Below are positions 18,140 through 27,070 of a stretch of DNA of 42,729 nt, piece by piece. The position numbers were made by a program, and so were the translations under genes. A model generated the notes under the pieces. That model saw only the letters and a list, made by a program, of their open reading frames with translations. It was not told the DNA's origin and made no database searches. Numbering within the stretch: the stretch's first letter is position 1; each line of letters starts with the position of its first letter. The DNA comes from Prolixibacteraceae bacterium (GTDB taxonomy: Bacteria; Bacteroidota; Bacteroidia; Bacteroidales; Prolixibacteraceae), in contig JABGRN010000046.1 of assembly GCA_018648265.1 (NCBI GenBank), forward strand, positions 1-42,729, read 5' to 3'.

Positions 18140-19486
18140 TTATCCAAGTTCTTTAATCATTGTATTGATTCCCTGGCGCAATATTTTTTGCACTTCTATT
18201 TTTGAAGTACATGCATATTCACACAAAGCAAAATCTTCTTCAACAACTTCATAAATTCCCAGTTGTTCCATTTTGTCGATGTCGTTTACTAAAATTGCTT
18301 TCAATAAATGAACCGGTAAAATGTCCATCGGAACCAGTTTTTCGTACTGGCCCGAAACAACAAAAGCACGGTCGCCGCCATGAAGGTTGGCATTTAATTC
18401 GTACTCTTTTTTAGGAAATAAACTTGATATAAATGTTTTGGTTGCGCTAAACTTATTAATTCCCAACGTTGCCCAGCCCATTAATTCGTAATCGTCGCCC
18501 TCGGGAATTACCGAAACCTGTGAATCGTAATAACTAAGGTAACATTGCTCTTTTACTTTGGTTCCGGTTAAAACGTTTCCACTAATAATGCGTTGGTTGT
18601 AATCTGCTTGTTTTAGTTTTCCATCGATTAACGATGCAACCGGAGCTCCCAAAACAGTTTTGTAATATTTTGGAGTTTCAACTTCAGATCCTGTTAATGC
18701 AACTATTCTTGAAAAATCTACTTTTCCGGTTTCAAATAAACGACCGATAAAAAGAACATCCTGCACATTTATTGTCCAAACTATATCGCCTTTATTTAGA
18801 GGAGAAGTATTTGCAATCTGAATTCCTACATTTCCTGCCGGATGCGGGCCATCGAATTGTGTAATTTCAACATTTTTAACATGGCTGAATTTGGAATCGT
18901 TATTTATTCCCAAATTTACTTTTCCATCGGTAAGTTTTGCCAAAGCATTTATACCGGTTTGAAAAGTATCCATCTGACCTTCAATTACAAAATTGTAATC
19001 GGGTGCCATTGGAGCCGTATCAAAAGTTGAAATACAAATTGAATTTGGTTTTTCGTTGGGCGATGCAATAACTCCATAAGGACGCCTTTTTAAAAACGGC
19101 CATAAACCACTTTTTAAAAGTTGTTCCTTAATTTCATCTTCCGATAAAGTAGTTGGATCCGCTTTTGTAAACTCAATAAAACCAGCACTTTCATCTGCTC
19201 CGATAACCACTTCCAAAACTTTACGTCGCTCACCTCGGTTAACCGAAATAACTTTTCCACCCAGCGGCGCTGTAAAAAGAATTTCAGGATGATATTTGTC
19301 GTAAAACAAAGCATCACCTGCTTTTACAACTGCATCGGCTTTTACTTTTAATTTTGGAGTAAGTCCCGGAAAATCAGTAGGTTTAAGTGCCACAGTTGCC
19401 GGGAAAGGTAATACTTCCAGCATTTTTTCAGCACTGCCTTTCAGCTTAATGTTTAGCCCTTTCCTTAACTTAATAATTTCTGACAT
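18140..19486 (-). CDS. nqrA: Na+-translocating NADH:quinone reductase subunit A
   Basis: A 448-residue peripheral subunit at the quinone side of Na+-NQR. The frame stays open to an ATG at 19546, but I place the start at ATG 19486 (MSEIIKLRKGLNIKLKG), because this is where family members begin and because a promoter -7 box lies inside the upstream 60 bases. Recognisable stretches include KPTDFPGLTPKLKV, HPAGNVGIQI and WTINVQDVLFIGRLF. The C-terminal part has the cysteine-containing ALCEYACTSK motif. It is the first gene of the nqr operon. Confidence 0.97.
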   Translation of the reverse strand: MSEIIKLRKGLNIKLKGSAEKMLEVLPFPATVALKPTDFPGLTPKLKVKADAVVKAGDALFYDKYHPEILFTAPLGGKVISVNRGERRKVLEVVIGADESAGFIEFTKADPTTLSEDEIKEQLLKSGLWPFLKRRPYGVIASPNEKPNSICISTFDTAPMAPDYNFVIEGQMDTFQTGINALAKLTDGKVNLGINNDSKFSHVKNVEITQFDGPHPAGNVGIQIANTSPLNKGDIVWTINVQDVLFIGRLFETGKVDFSRIVALTGSEVETPKYYKTVLGAPVASLIDGKLKQADYNQRIISGNVLTGTKVKEQCYLSYYDSQVSVIPEGDDYELMGWATLGINKFSATKTFISSLFPKKEYELNANLHGGDRAFVVSGQYEKLVPMDILPVHLLKAILVNDIDKMEQLGIYEVVEEDFALCEYACTSKIEVQKILRQGINTMIKELG

Positions 19487-19517
19487 ATTGAACCAAGAAT
19501 AGTATTTAATAGGTGGG

Positions 19518-19548
19518 CAAAAGTAAATAATAAATTCACTTTTCACAA
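19518..19548 (-). promoter_or_regulatory. Promoter of the nqr operon
   Basis: Minus-strand TACTTTTG (19518-19525) matches the TANNTTTG -7 consensus and is preceded, 20 bases away, by TTG (19546-19548) as -33. The expected start of transcription gives a leader of about 25 bases to the nqrA ATG at 19486. Confidence 0.65.
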
Positions 19549-19866
19549 TGAACTTTTACTATTTGAAACGTTTATATATATAAATATATCAATACTTTAC
19601 CCTGTTAAAGGATGAATTATTTTGTTTATTTTTGACTTTTTCTTCACTTTTATCATTTAATATTTGCGAAAATGAGTTGACTAAAATTGAAGTTATAAAC
19701 AACAATTAATTTTGTTAATTTCCGTTGATTGAACAGAATAGACTGTTTGTAATTGATTGATAGAATTCAAATAAAAATTCAGACAATAAACTTTAGTTCG
19801 TTATTTCAAATCGAAAATAACTTTTTTTTATTGTAAAATAACCGTTCTATTTTAAACAAATGTTTT
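19549..19866. other. Intergenic region between the divergent nqrA and plug genes
   Basis: About 318 bases, AT-rich. It contains a palindrome-like ATTAATTTTGTTAAT (around 19704-19718) that includes a TAATTTTG box on the plus strand, though 150 bases from the next start. I see no RNA gene and no strong promoter near 19867. Confidence 0.5.
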
Positions 19867-21150
19867 ATGAAAAAATTTTTTTTGTTAGTAAATTTTAGCT
19901 TTTTGTTAGTTTTTTTTATTGCCGCGCAGGATGAAAATTTTTATTACGAAAATGCAAATTATAACGAGGATATAAAAACGGTATTAATGTTTCGTGAGGG
20001 TTTTGAATTGTCGAATCCGGTTTTGGAATTGGGCGAAGAAATAAGCCTTGTATTTAAATTCGACGATCTTTCGGGTGAAATAAAAGATTATTATTACACA
20101 ATTATTCATTGTGATGCCAACTGGAACGAGAGTTTTCTTTTGCAAGCCGATTATCTCGAAGGTTTTCCCGATAATCCGCTCGATGATTTTGAGATGTCGT
20201 TTAACACCACTTTTAGCTTTGTAAATTACCGCTTATTTCTACCTAACGAAAATATTCAGTTTAAACTTTCGGGGAATTATGCCCTGGTAGTTTTTGAAGA
20301 TAACGACAAAGAAAAGATTGTATTAACTAAGCGTTTCTATATAACCGAATCGTTAGTTGATATTGAAGGTACTGTGCGCCGGGCAACACTCGATGCTTTT
20401 AAAGGCGAAAATCAGGAAGTGGATTTTACTATTTATCACGAAAATTTAATGATAAACAATCCACAGGAAGAGTTAAAGGTGGTGGTTGTACAAAATAATC
20501 GCTGGGATAATTCTAAACGTGGATTAAAGCCGCTGTTTATTCGCGAAAATGCACTGGTTTACGACTACAACCGTGAGAATGTGTTTGTGGCAGGAAACGA
20601 ATTCAGATATTTCGATAACCGTACTAATCGTATGAATGGCGAAAATGTTTTAACTACCGATTTCCATCGCCCATATTTCCATAAAACATTAATGACTGAT
20701 GAAGTGCGTGCCAATAAAAAATTTTTTTCGTACGAAGAAATGAACGGGAAATACGCTATAGAAAGTCAGGATCGTGTTGAAGATTACGATTTAGAATGCG
20801 ATTATACTTTTGTTCATTTTAGTTTACCGCTCGAATCGATTTTACTTGGCGGTTCGGTTAATGTTTTTGGTGCCCTCACTAATTGGAATGCTAACAAAAG
20901 CAACGAAATGAACTGGAATTTTGATACAAGTCAATACGAACTTACAATGCTGTTAAAACAAGGGTATTATAATTTTCAATATGTTTATGTTCCGCGAGCG
21001 GAATTAGTTGCCGACCATAAAAATATAGAAGGAAGTTTTTGGGAAACCGAAAACGACTATCAGATTTTTGTTTATTTCAAGGATCTGGCCGGAAGATATG
21101 ATCGGTTAGTTGGGTACCGGCAGTTAAATTCGGTGACAAATCGGTTTTAA
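19867..21150 (+). CDS. Type IX secretion system plug protein (DUF5103)
   Basis: A 427-residue exported protein with a signal peptide cleaved near FIAA-Q. The family-typical order of motifs is present: YYYTIIHCDANWNESFL (about 72-88), LEGFPDNPLDDFEMSFNTTF, and a late VNVFGALTNWNANKSNEMNW block followed by YDRLVGYRQLN at the end. DUF5103 proteins are the Plug of the SprA translocon, closing the outer-membrane pore when no substrate is bound; this is established for Flavobacterium. Its presence implies a type IX secretion system elsewhere in the genome, although no other T9SS gene lies in this window. The gene ends exactly where the convergent kinase gene ends. Confidence 0.88.
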   Translation: MKKFFLLVNFSFLLVFFIAAQDENFYYENANYNEDIKTVLMFREGFELSNPVLELGEEISLVFKFDDLSGEIKDYYYTIIHCDANWNESFLLQADYLEGFPDNPLDDFEMSFNTTFSFVNYRLFLPNENIQFKLSGNYALVVFEDNDKEKIVLTKRFYITESLVDIEGTVRRATLDAFKGENQEVDFTIYHENLMINNPQEELKVVVVQNNRWDNSKRGLKPLFIRENALVYDYNRENVFVAGNEFRYFDNRTNRMNGENVLTTDFHRPYFHKTLMTDEVRANKKFFSYEEMNGKYAIESQDRVEDYDLECDYTFVHFSLPLESILLGGSVNVFGALTNWNANKSNEMNWNFDTSQYELTMLLKQGYYNFQYVYVPRAELVADHKNIEGSFWETENDYQIFVYFKDLAGRYDRLVGYRQLNSVTNRF

Positions 21151-23229
21151 TCAGCTAACAACCCTCAAATAGCCCTGCCCCTCCTTAAATGGAAGTGTAA
21201 ACCAAATTTTTGTTCCTTTATCGGGTATCGATTCAAGTTGAAGTTCTCCACCAAGTAACCCGATGTAATGTTGTGCAATTGGAAGCCCAATCCCCGAGCC
21301 TGAAGAAGCTTCATTGATTTGGTTTTTAACACGGTAGAACCTGCTAAAAATGTTTTCGATTTCATCTTTAGGGATTCCGATTCCAGTGTCGGTGATAAAA
21401 AATTTCACCCCTTCATTTTTTATCATTTCGTACCCAAACGTTATTTCACCTATACTTGTATATTTTACAGCATTGTCGATTAAATTCCCGAGAGCCGCAC
21501 TTAACAACCTTCCATCGGTATCGAAACCAAAAACAGGATTAGGCACATCCAGTTTCAAATTAATTTTAAATTTTCCAAAATCAGGGACCTGAGATAAAAA
21601 TTGATTATAAATGTCACGGACCAAAGGATTTATTTTGCAGAAGCCTACTTTTGCAGTCACCGATTCAGTTTCAATTTTTGAAAGATGAATAGTGTTTTCT
21701 ATCATATTTAACAACTGTTTGCCATTCTGCGAAATTGCTTCGGCAAACTCAATTTTCTCATCATTTCCCAAATCCGGTTCGGCAAGCATCCACGAAAAAT
21801 TAGTAATAATATTTAGTGGTGTCCTTACTTCGTGCGATAAATTTGTTAGGAAAACTGACTTCAACCGGTCTGATTCTTCGGCTTTAATTTTTGCTTTTTC
21901 CAGGTTTAATTCAGCAGTTTTTTGCCTGGTTATATCACGAGCCACCGAAATTACCGAATGTGAGTTTAATTTGGCAAGGCGCATTTCAAATAAGAAAGTT
22001 CCGTTTGGTGTATTTAAAGAATATTCGATGGTTTCGATAGAATTGTGGTTTATACAATTTTGTATGTACTTGTAAATTTTGTCAGCCATATTTTCCGGGA
22101 AACCTACATCAAAAATAGTGTTCCCAACAATGCTGGCATCCTCAATTTTAAACAAGTCACTTTCCTTAATAACAAAATCTTCGTACATCCCATCTTTATC
22201 AATTACAAAAAAAATGTCGGGGATTGCTTCTAATAAAACTTTGTATCTCTGTTTTCCTGCTTCAAGTTCTTCAATCGTTTTTTTTGTTTTTGTAATGTCC
22301 TCAAAAATCAGGTAAAATTTATTGTGTTCTGGTTTTAACACCGACACTTTGAGCCAACATTCCAAATTTTCTGCATAAAATTCTAATGTTTTGGGCCGTT
22401 CAAAAAGCAAAATTTTGTTTACATCGAATTGATTTCGAAAAAGCAAATTAAAGACATAATCTGCTTCCTGATTTTGAACTTCGTGTAGATTAATATTGAA
22501 AGAAGACTCAAAAGCATTATTTACTTTTTCTATCCATAATTTAACAACGTTACCTTGTTCATCGCTCTCTGCCTTTATTTCGGCGAGCGAAAATATGGAG
22601 TCCTGAAAAACCTTGTTTATACCCTGGTTAGTAGTTTTAAGCTGATCGGAAAGTAAGGCTACCTGTCTTATAAATTTATTCCAAAGAATAAAACTACCGC
22701 CTGAAAACACTAAAAAAACAATTAAAGGGTGTGTTACAAAGGGCTTATACATTGAAAACGAATAGAATAAACCATCAGCCTTCAGCAATTGAAAAACAAT
22801 TGTAAAAATTGAAATTATAAAATAGAATACAATTTTTGTTTTGTTTTTGGCAAAATATAATAGGAAAAGCAAGCCGAACAATAACCACCAAACAGTATAA
22901 AAAATGGTTTCAATAAAAGGTAAATGTTCGTTAAAATCTGAAATATAAAAAGCATAAATAAAAACCGGGATAAAAAACACAGTATTTAACAAACAATTCA
23001 TCCGTCCATTAATTACGCACACAATAGCAAGCGAAACCATTATAATAATTCCCAAATCGCAAAGGAAACAATTGTTGGTTTTTGTGATTAAGTTAAATAT
23101 TGCATTAAACAAAGCAATTAGTTGCACAAGCGACAAAAAAACCAGCAATTTATAAAACTTGTTTTTTTCATCGTTTGAACGGTTACACCACAGCTTTGCT
23201 GAAATAATATGGTAAAAAGGTCTGCTCAA
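21151..23229 (-). CDS. Membrane PAS-domain hybrid-free sensor histidine kinase
   Basis: A 692-residue kinase. The N-terminal 190 residues hold five to six membrane helices, resembling a 7TM-type sensing module. Two PAS-like regions follow (about 205-310 and 325-440, the second with IPDIFFVIDKDG and a PAC-like RDITRQK end). The HisKA domain has the phospho-acceptor H466 in LSHEVRTPLN, and the HATPase carries NLIDNAVKYT, DTGIGIP and GSGIGLPIA. There is no receiver domain and no adjacent response regulator, so it is an orphan kinase. The only start that keeps the first membrane helix is a TTG at 23229; an in-frame TGA lies 33 bases upstream of it and no ATG fits. Confidence 0.88.
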   Translation of the reverse strand: MSRPFYHIISAKLWCNRSNDEKNKFYKLLVFLSLVQLIALFNAIFNLITKTNNCFLCDLGIIIMVSLAIVCVINGRMNCLLNTVFFIPVFIYAFYISDFNEHLPFIETIFYTVWWLLFGLLFLLYFAKNKTKIVFYFIISIFTIVFQLLKADGLFYSFSMYKPFVTHPLIVFLVFSGGSFILWNKFIRQVALLSDQLKTTNQGINKVFQDSIFSLAEIKAESDEQGNVVKLWIEKVNNAFESSFNINLHEVQNQEADYVFNLLFRNQFDVNKILLFERPKTLEFYAENLECWLKVSVLKPEHNKFYLIFEDITKTKKTIEELEAGKQRYKVLLEAIPDIFFVIDKDGMYEDFVIKESDLFKIEDASIVGNTIFDVGFPENMADKIYKYIQNCINHNSIETIEYSLNTPNGTFLFEMRLAKLNSHSVISVARDITRQKTAELNLEKAKIKAEESDRLKSVFLTNLSHEVRTPLNIITNFSWMLAEPDLGNDEKIEFAEAISQNGKQLLNMIENTIHLSKIETESVTAKVGFCKINPLVRDIYNQFLSQVPDFGKFKINLKLDVPNPVFGFDTDGRLLSAALGNLIDNAVKYTSIGEITFGYEMIKNEGVKFFITDTGIGIPKDEIENIFSRFYRVKNQINEASSGSGIGLPIAQHYIGLLGGELQLESIPDKGTKIWFTLPFKEGQGYLRVVS

Positions 23230-23436
23230 TCGTGTAAACTTAACGATAAATGTACAAATTCAGAAGTATTCTGTTAAAGATTAAAATTAAAAAATTCAAT
23301 TATTTCGACTTCAAAATAATGACTTTTGTTTTGTTTTTAAGCATACAAATTATATTTAATTGATATCAAGGTGCTTATATGAGGATAATGTTTTAACTCC
23401 CTGATTTTTGTTATGATTTCAGCGATACTGTTTTTA

Positions 23437-23444
23437 TATTTTTG
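23437..23444 (+). promoter_or_regulatory. -7 box for pruA
   Basis: TATTTTTG matches TANNTTTG 38 bases before the pruA ATG. The nearest TTTG (23407-23410) is 26 bases upstream, longer than usual, so the -33 assignment is open. Confidence 0.4.
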
Positions 23445-23481
23445 CTAAAAAAGAAACAGGATTTTTTTAAAACATAAAATT

Positions 23482-25119
23482 ATGCCAAAAGGAATTTTTA
23501 ATGTACCGGTCGTAAAAAACGAACCGATTTTGAGTTTCGCCCCCAAATCTTCGGAAAGGACGGAATTAAAAGCAATGCTTAATGAATTAAGGTCAACTGA
23601 AGTTGAACTGCCAATGGTTATTGACGGGAAGGAAGTTTTTACCGATCGCAAAATCAGGATGTCTCCCCCTCACGAAATAAATCACACACTGGGTTATTAC
23701 AACCAGGGCGATAGCAGCCATGTAGAAATGGCTATTGATGCCGCACTAAAAGCAAGGGAAAAATGGGCCAACATTTCGTGGCAACACCGTGCTTCCATAT
23801 TTCTGAAAGCTGCCGATTTACTTGCCGGTCCTTATCGTGCAAAAATTAATGCTGCAACAATGCTGGGGCAATCGAAAAATGCTTTCCAGGCAGAAATTGA
23901 TGCAGCTTGCGAGCTCGCCGATTTTTTCCGGTTTGGGGTAAAAGCCATGACCGACATTTATAAAATGCAACCCGAATCAGCATCCGGGATATGGAATTAT
24001 AACGAATTTAGGCCATTAGAAGGATTTGTATTTGCCCTCACTCCATTTAATTTTACATCAATTGCCGGGAACCTTCCAGCAGCACCTGCACTAATGGGGA
24101 ATGTAGTTGTTTGGAAACCTTCGAAAACTGCTGTTTATTCAGCCGGTGTAATTATGGAAATATTCAGGGAGGCAGGTTTGCCCGATGGTGTAATTAACCT
24201 GGTTTTTGCATCGGGTCCGGTGGTTGCCGATGTAGTTTTAACACACACCGATTTTGCAGGAATCCATTTTACCGGTTCAACCGAAGTATTTCAAAGTATC
24301 TGGAAAACAATTGGCACCAACATTTATAAATACAAAACCTACCCCCGCATTGTTGGAGAAACCGGCGGAAAAGACTTTATTTTTGCCGATAATACGGCCG
24401 ATACACAAGGTTTGGCAATTGGAATGTTAAGGGGTGCTTTTGAATATCAGGGACAAAAATGTTCGGCGGCTTCACGTGTTTACATTCCTAAAAGTATATG
24501 GCCCGATGTCAAAAAAAGATTTGGCAACGAACTGGCAACAGTAAAAATGGGCCCACCGGAAGATTTTACGAATTTTGTTAATGCAGTAATTGATGAACCT
24601 TCTTTTGACAAGCTAAAAGGATACATCGACCGTGCAAGCGAAGACAATGATGCTGAAGTAATCTTTGGTGGGAAATGCGACAAATCGGTTGGATATTATA
24701 TTGAGCCAACGGTAATTCAGGCTAAAAAACCAGATTACATTACAATGGAAGAAGAACTTTTTGGCCCGGTTTTAACCGTTTATGTTTACGAAGATGAAAA
24801 ACTGGATGAAACCCTTGAAATTCTTGATAACACTTCGATGTACGCTTTAACAGGCGCAGTATTTTCTCAAAGCAGGTACAATATCGAAAAAATAACTAAA
24901 CGCCTGGAAAATGCCGCTGGTAATTTTTATATCAACGATAAACCAACTGGTGCGGTAGTTGGCCAGCAGCCGTTTGGGGGTGCACGTGGTTCAGGGACCA
25001 ACGATAAAGCAGGTTCGATTTTTAACTTCTTAAGATGGACATCAATCCGAACTATTAAAGAGACTTTTGTTACACCAAAAAATTATTCTTATCCAAATTT
25101 TAATCCCGATGAAGATTAA
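23482..25119 (+). CDS. pruA: L-glutamate gamma-semialdehyde dehydrogenase (P5C dehydrogenase)
   Basis: A 545-residue aldehyde dehydrogenase of the PruA/ALDH4 type, oxidising glutamate semialdehyde (from P5C) to glutamate with NAD+, the second step of proline catabolism. The catalytic nucleophile C327 lies in QGQKCSAASR and the general base E293 in VGETGGKDF. The NAD-binding FTGSTEVF stretch and PFGGARGSGTNDKAG near the C-terminus are ALDH4 hallmarks. The length is typical for the stand-alone form; no proline dehydrogenase gene lies beside it, so the first step must be encoded elsewhere. A strong terminator follows. Confidence 0.97.
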   Translation: MPKGIFNVPVVKNEPILSFAPKSSERTELKAMLNELRSTEVELPMVIDGKEVFTDRKIRMSPPHEINHTLGYYNQGDSSHVEMAIDAALKAREKWANISWQHRASIFLKAADLLAGPYRAKINAATMLGQSKNAFQAEIDAACELADFFRFGVKAMTDIYKMQPESASGIWNYNEFRPLEGFVFALTPFNFTSIAGNLPAAPALMGNVVVWKPSKTAVYSAGVIMEIFREAGLPDGVINLVFASGPVVADVVLTHTDFAGIHFTGSTEVFQSIWKTIGTNIYKYKTYPRIVGETGGKDFIFADNTADTQGLAIGMLRGAFEYQGQKCSAASRVYIPKSIWPDVKKRFGNELATVKMGPPEDFTNFVNAVIDEPSFDKLKGYIDRASEDNDAEVIFGGKCDKSVGYYIEPTVIQAKKPDYITMEEELFGPVLTVYVYEDEKLDETLEILDNTSMYALTGAVFSQSRYNIEKITKRLENAAGNFYINDKPTGAVVGQQPFGGARGSGTNDKAGSIFNFLRWTSIRTIKETFVTPKNYSYPNFNPDED

Positions 25120-25141
25120 AAATAAACTTTGAATTGTTTAT

Positions 25142-25178
25142 AAAAAGGGAGTTGATTTTATTCAACTCCCTTTTTTTT
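25142..25178 (+). terminator. Rho-independent terminator after pruA
   Basis: A perfect 9-bp stem GGGAGTTGA/TCAACTCCC with a 6-base loop and eight T. It lies 22 bases after the pruA stop. Confidence 0.92.
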
Positions 25179-25193
25179 GAATTTATTATATTG

Positions 25194-25201
25194 TAATTTT
25201 G
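25194..25201 (+). promoter_or_regulatory. -7 box for the ftsB-like gene
   Basis: TAATTTTG matches TANNTTTG and sits between the pruA terminator and the ATG at 25219, leaving a leader of about 12 bases. It lies inside the longer open frame that begins at 25177 and therefore argues for the later start. Confidence 0.5.
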
Positions 25202-25218
25202 AGCTAATAATCAGAAAA

Positions 25219-25527
25219 ATGGAAAAACAAGGTTTAAAAGAAAGCATTGTACGTTTACTAAGCAATAAATATTTTATCGCCTCGATCCTATTTTTGGCCT
25301 GGTTATTTTTTTTTGATGAAAACAGCATTATTGTACAGCAAAAAAACAATCAACAGTTAAAGGAACTTATTCAGCAAGAAGAATATTATATTGAACGGAT
25401 CGCTTCGGACAGGCAAAAACTGGAGAATTTAAAATCGGGAAAAGAAGAATTAGAGAAATTCGCCCGCGAACAGTACTACATGTCTAAACCCGATGAAGAC
25501 ATTTTTATAGTTGTTGAAGAAGATTAA
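25219..25527 (+). CDS. Septum formation initiator family protein (FtsB/DivIC-like)
   Basis: A 102-residue bitopic division protein. A short cytoplasmic tail is followed by one membrane helix (about 17-31, FIASILFLAWLFFF), a coiled coil (about 38-78) and the FtsB/DivIC signature LEKFAREQYYMSKPDEDIFIV. In the family this is the short partner that bridges FtsL and FtsQ in the divisome. I start it at ATG 25219 (MEKQGLKESIV), not at the in-frame ATG 25177, because a -7 box falls between the two. The next gene is YqgE, 90 bases downstream. Confidence 0.9.
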   Translation: MEKQGLKESIVRLLSNKYFIASILFLAWLFFFDENSIIVQQKNNQQLKELIQQEEYYIERIASDRQKLENLKSGKEELEKFAREQYYMSKPDEDIFIVVEED

Positions 25528-25617
25528 AACTTCAATTTTATTATTTCTGTCAAAACTATATTTAGAAAATCACAACTATTTGAATGAAAGTTAATTTTTC
25601 TTATATTGCCCTAAGAA

Positions 25618-26208
25618 ATGAGCAACGACCTCGACATATTTAAAATAAAAACGAACAATATTGCGCCGCAAAAGGGGCGCATATTAATTGCCGAACCCTT
25701 TTTACCGGGCGACTACTTTAACCGTTCGGTGATACTATTGGTAGCCCACAGCAACAAAGGGGCGGTTGGGTTTATATTAAATAAAAAAGTTGATTTTCCC
25801 ATCCAGGAGGTTTTTCCCGATTTTCCGGAATTTGACACACAGGTTTATCTTGGTGGGCCCGTTTCAACAGACTCCATTTATTTTATTCACAAACTTGGCG
25901 ATAAATTAAAAGGGAGCATCCGGGTTTTAGATAATTTATATTGGGGGGGCGATTTCGAAGAATTAAAAAGGCAAATTACAATCGGGTTATTAAAACCTTC
26001 CGATGTGCGTTTTTTCCTTGGTTATTCAGGCTGGGAAGCGGGTCAATTGGAACAGGAAATAAAAGAGGACTCGTGGTTGGTAACCGACATTGATGAAGAA
26101 ATTGTGATGCGCGAATTGAACCAGGCTTCGTGGGTCGATTTTGTGAAAAAAGCGGGTGACCGTTACTCCGTTTGGGAAAATTTCCCGGAAAACCCATCGC
26201 TGAATTAG
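25618..26208 (+). CDS. YqgE/AlgH family protein
   Basis: A 196-residue cytoplasmic protein of the YqgE/AlgH family (DUF179). Typical stretches are KGRILIAEPFLPGDYFNRSVILL, KGAVGFILNKK, VYLGGPVS and FFLGYSGWEAGQLEQE. The family has a known structure but no firmly known biochemical role; AlgH of Pseudomonas was linked to alginate regulation. The ATG at 25618 gives the expected N-terminus. It may be co-transcribed with the FtsB-like gene (90-base gap) and converges on the aminotransferase-like gene, with 17 bases between them. Confidence 0.93.
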   Translation: MSNDLDIFKIKTNNIAPQKGRILIAEPFLPGDYFNRSVILLVAHSNKGAVGFILNKKVDFPIQEVFPDFPEFDTQVYLGGPVSTDSIYFIHKLGDKLKGSIRVLDNLYWGGDFEELKRQITIGLLKPSDVRFFLGYSGWEAGQLEQEIKEDSWLVTDIDEEIVMRELNQASWVDFVKKAGDRYSVWENFPENPSLN

Positions 26209-26225
26209 CAGAGATTATTAGGATT

Positions 26226-27065
26226 TCAGTTTCTTTTTGACACTAAAGGACCTTTAAGATATTCGTTTAATTTTTCATGGATTTTAGCCGAAAAGAGGTG
26301 TAAAAACCTTTTGTTTTCTACGCCTAAAACCCACTGAACCCCGTTTTCTTCGCTCGCCAGAAAAATCTCATCCATTTCGGTCAAATCTTCTTTTTTAATT
26401 TTTGCCGATTCTACCACTTTTAAATTTATGTTAGTTGCAATTCCTAAAATAGTATTTCTCAGTTTGTCCTCAAAACACCCGGTTTGTAACGATGGCGTAA
26501 TTAACATATTTTCCTTTATCATAAAAATATTGGCATTTATACATTCACAAATAAAATTGTTTTCATTCAGAAAAACTGAGTTCTGAAAATGTGAATCACG
26601 CAGTTGCCCTTCGGAAGCTTTCCAAAGTGGGCTATTATAAAACGAAAAGCGATTAAGTGAAATCTCAGAATGCTTTTTAAATGATGAATAATTTAATAGC
26701 AAACCATGTTTAGAAAATGGAAAATCAAATTCGGGAAATGCCAGGCTGGTAATCACAGAATTTATTTGAGAATCGTGCCAAAACAATTGAAGGTGAATTA
26801 AGCCTGAACGGTAAAACTTATTTTTGTTTAGCATCCGTTTAGTAATTCGAAACAACTCTTTTGTATTTTTTATTAATTCAGGTAAGGGTAAATTTAACAA
26901 TTCAATTTGTTGAAAAAGTAAGTCAATATTTTCTTGAAACAGTGGGATCCCCCCATACCCAAACCACATTTTTTGCGAAAGCACAAACGGTTCGCCCCAA
27001 AAAAAGGCTATGAAGTTTATGTCATCTTTATGAATTATTTTATTATCAGCAATTAAAAAATCCAT
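26226..27065 (-). CDS. Aminotransferase class IV homologue lacking PLP-binding residues
   Basis: A 279-residue protein with the overall pattern of fold-type-IV PLP enzymes (IlvE/PabC). The C-terminal half shows it best: LNENNFICECINANIF corresponds to the family's E-x-S-x-(S/T)-N-I-F block (E174 kept), and MLITPSLQTGCFEDKLR to the TP-L-GITR block. Against this pattern the key residues are altered: the phosphate-binding Arg after the H-x-x-R-L motif is L49, the Schiff-base Lys position aligns with E152 (a Lys is three residues earlier, K149), and the Thr of GIT is L202. It is therefore probably not a working aminotransferase, though its fold is intact. It is the last gene of the amn-holA-rhomboid operon. 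Confidence 0.65.
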   Translation of the reverse strand: MDFLIADNKIIHKDDINFIAFFWGEPFVLSQKMWFGYGGIPLFQENIDLLFQQIELLNLPLPELIKNTKELFRITKRMLNKNKFYRSGLIHLQLFWHDSQINSVITSLAFPEFDFPFSKHGLLLNYSSFKKHSEISLNRFSFYNSPLWKASEGQLRDSHFQNSVFLNENNFICECINANIFMIKENMLITPSLQTGCFEDKLRNTILGIATNINLKVVESAKIKKEDLTEMDEIFLASEENGVQWVLGVENKRFLHLFSAKIHEKLNEYLKGPLVSKRN

Positions 27066-27070
27066 TCGTT

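Noticed and set aside
13642-19486. Rnf complex instead of Nqr
   Set aside because: Subunit order A-F, the NqrA protein and NqrF with its ferredoxin plus FAD/NADH domains are specific to Nqr.
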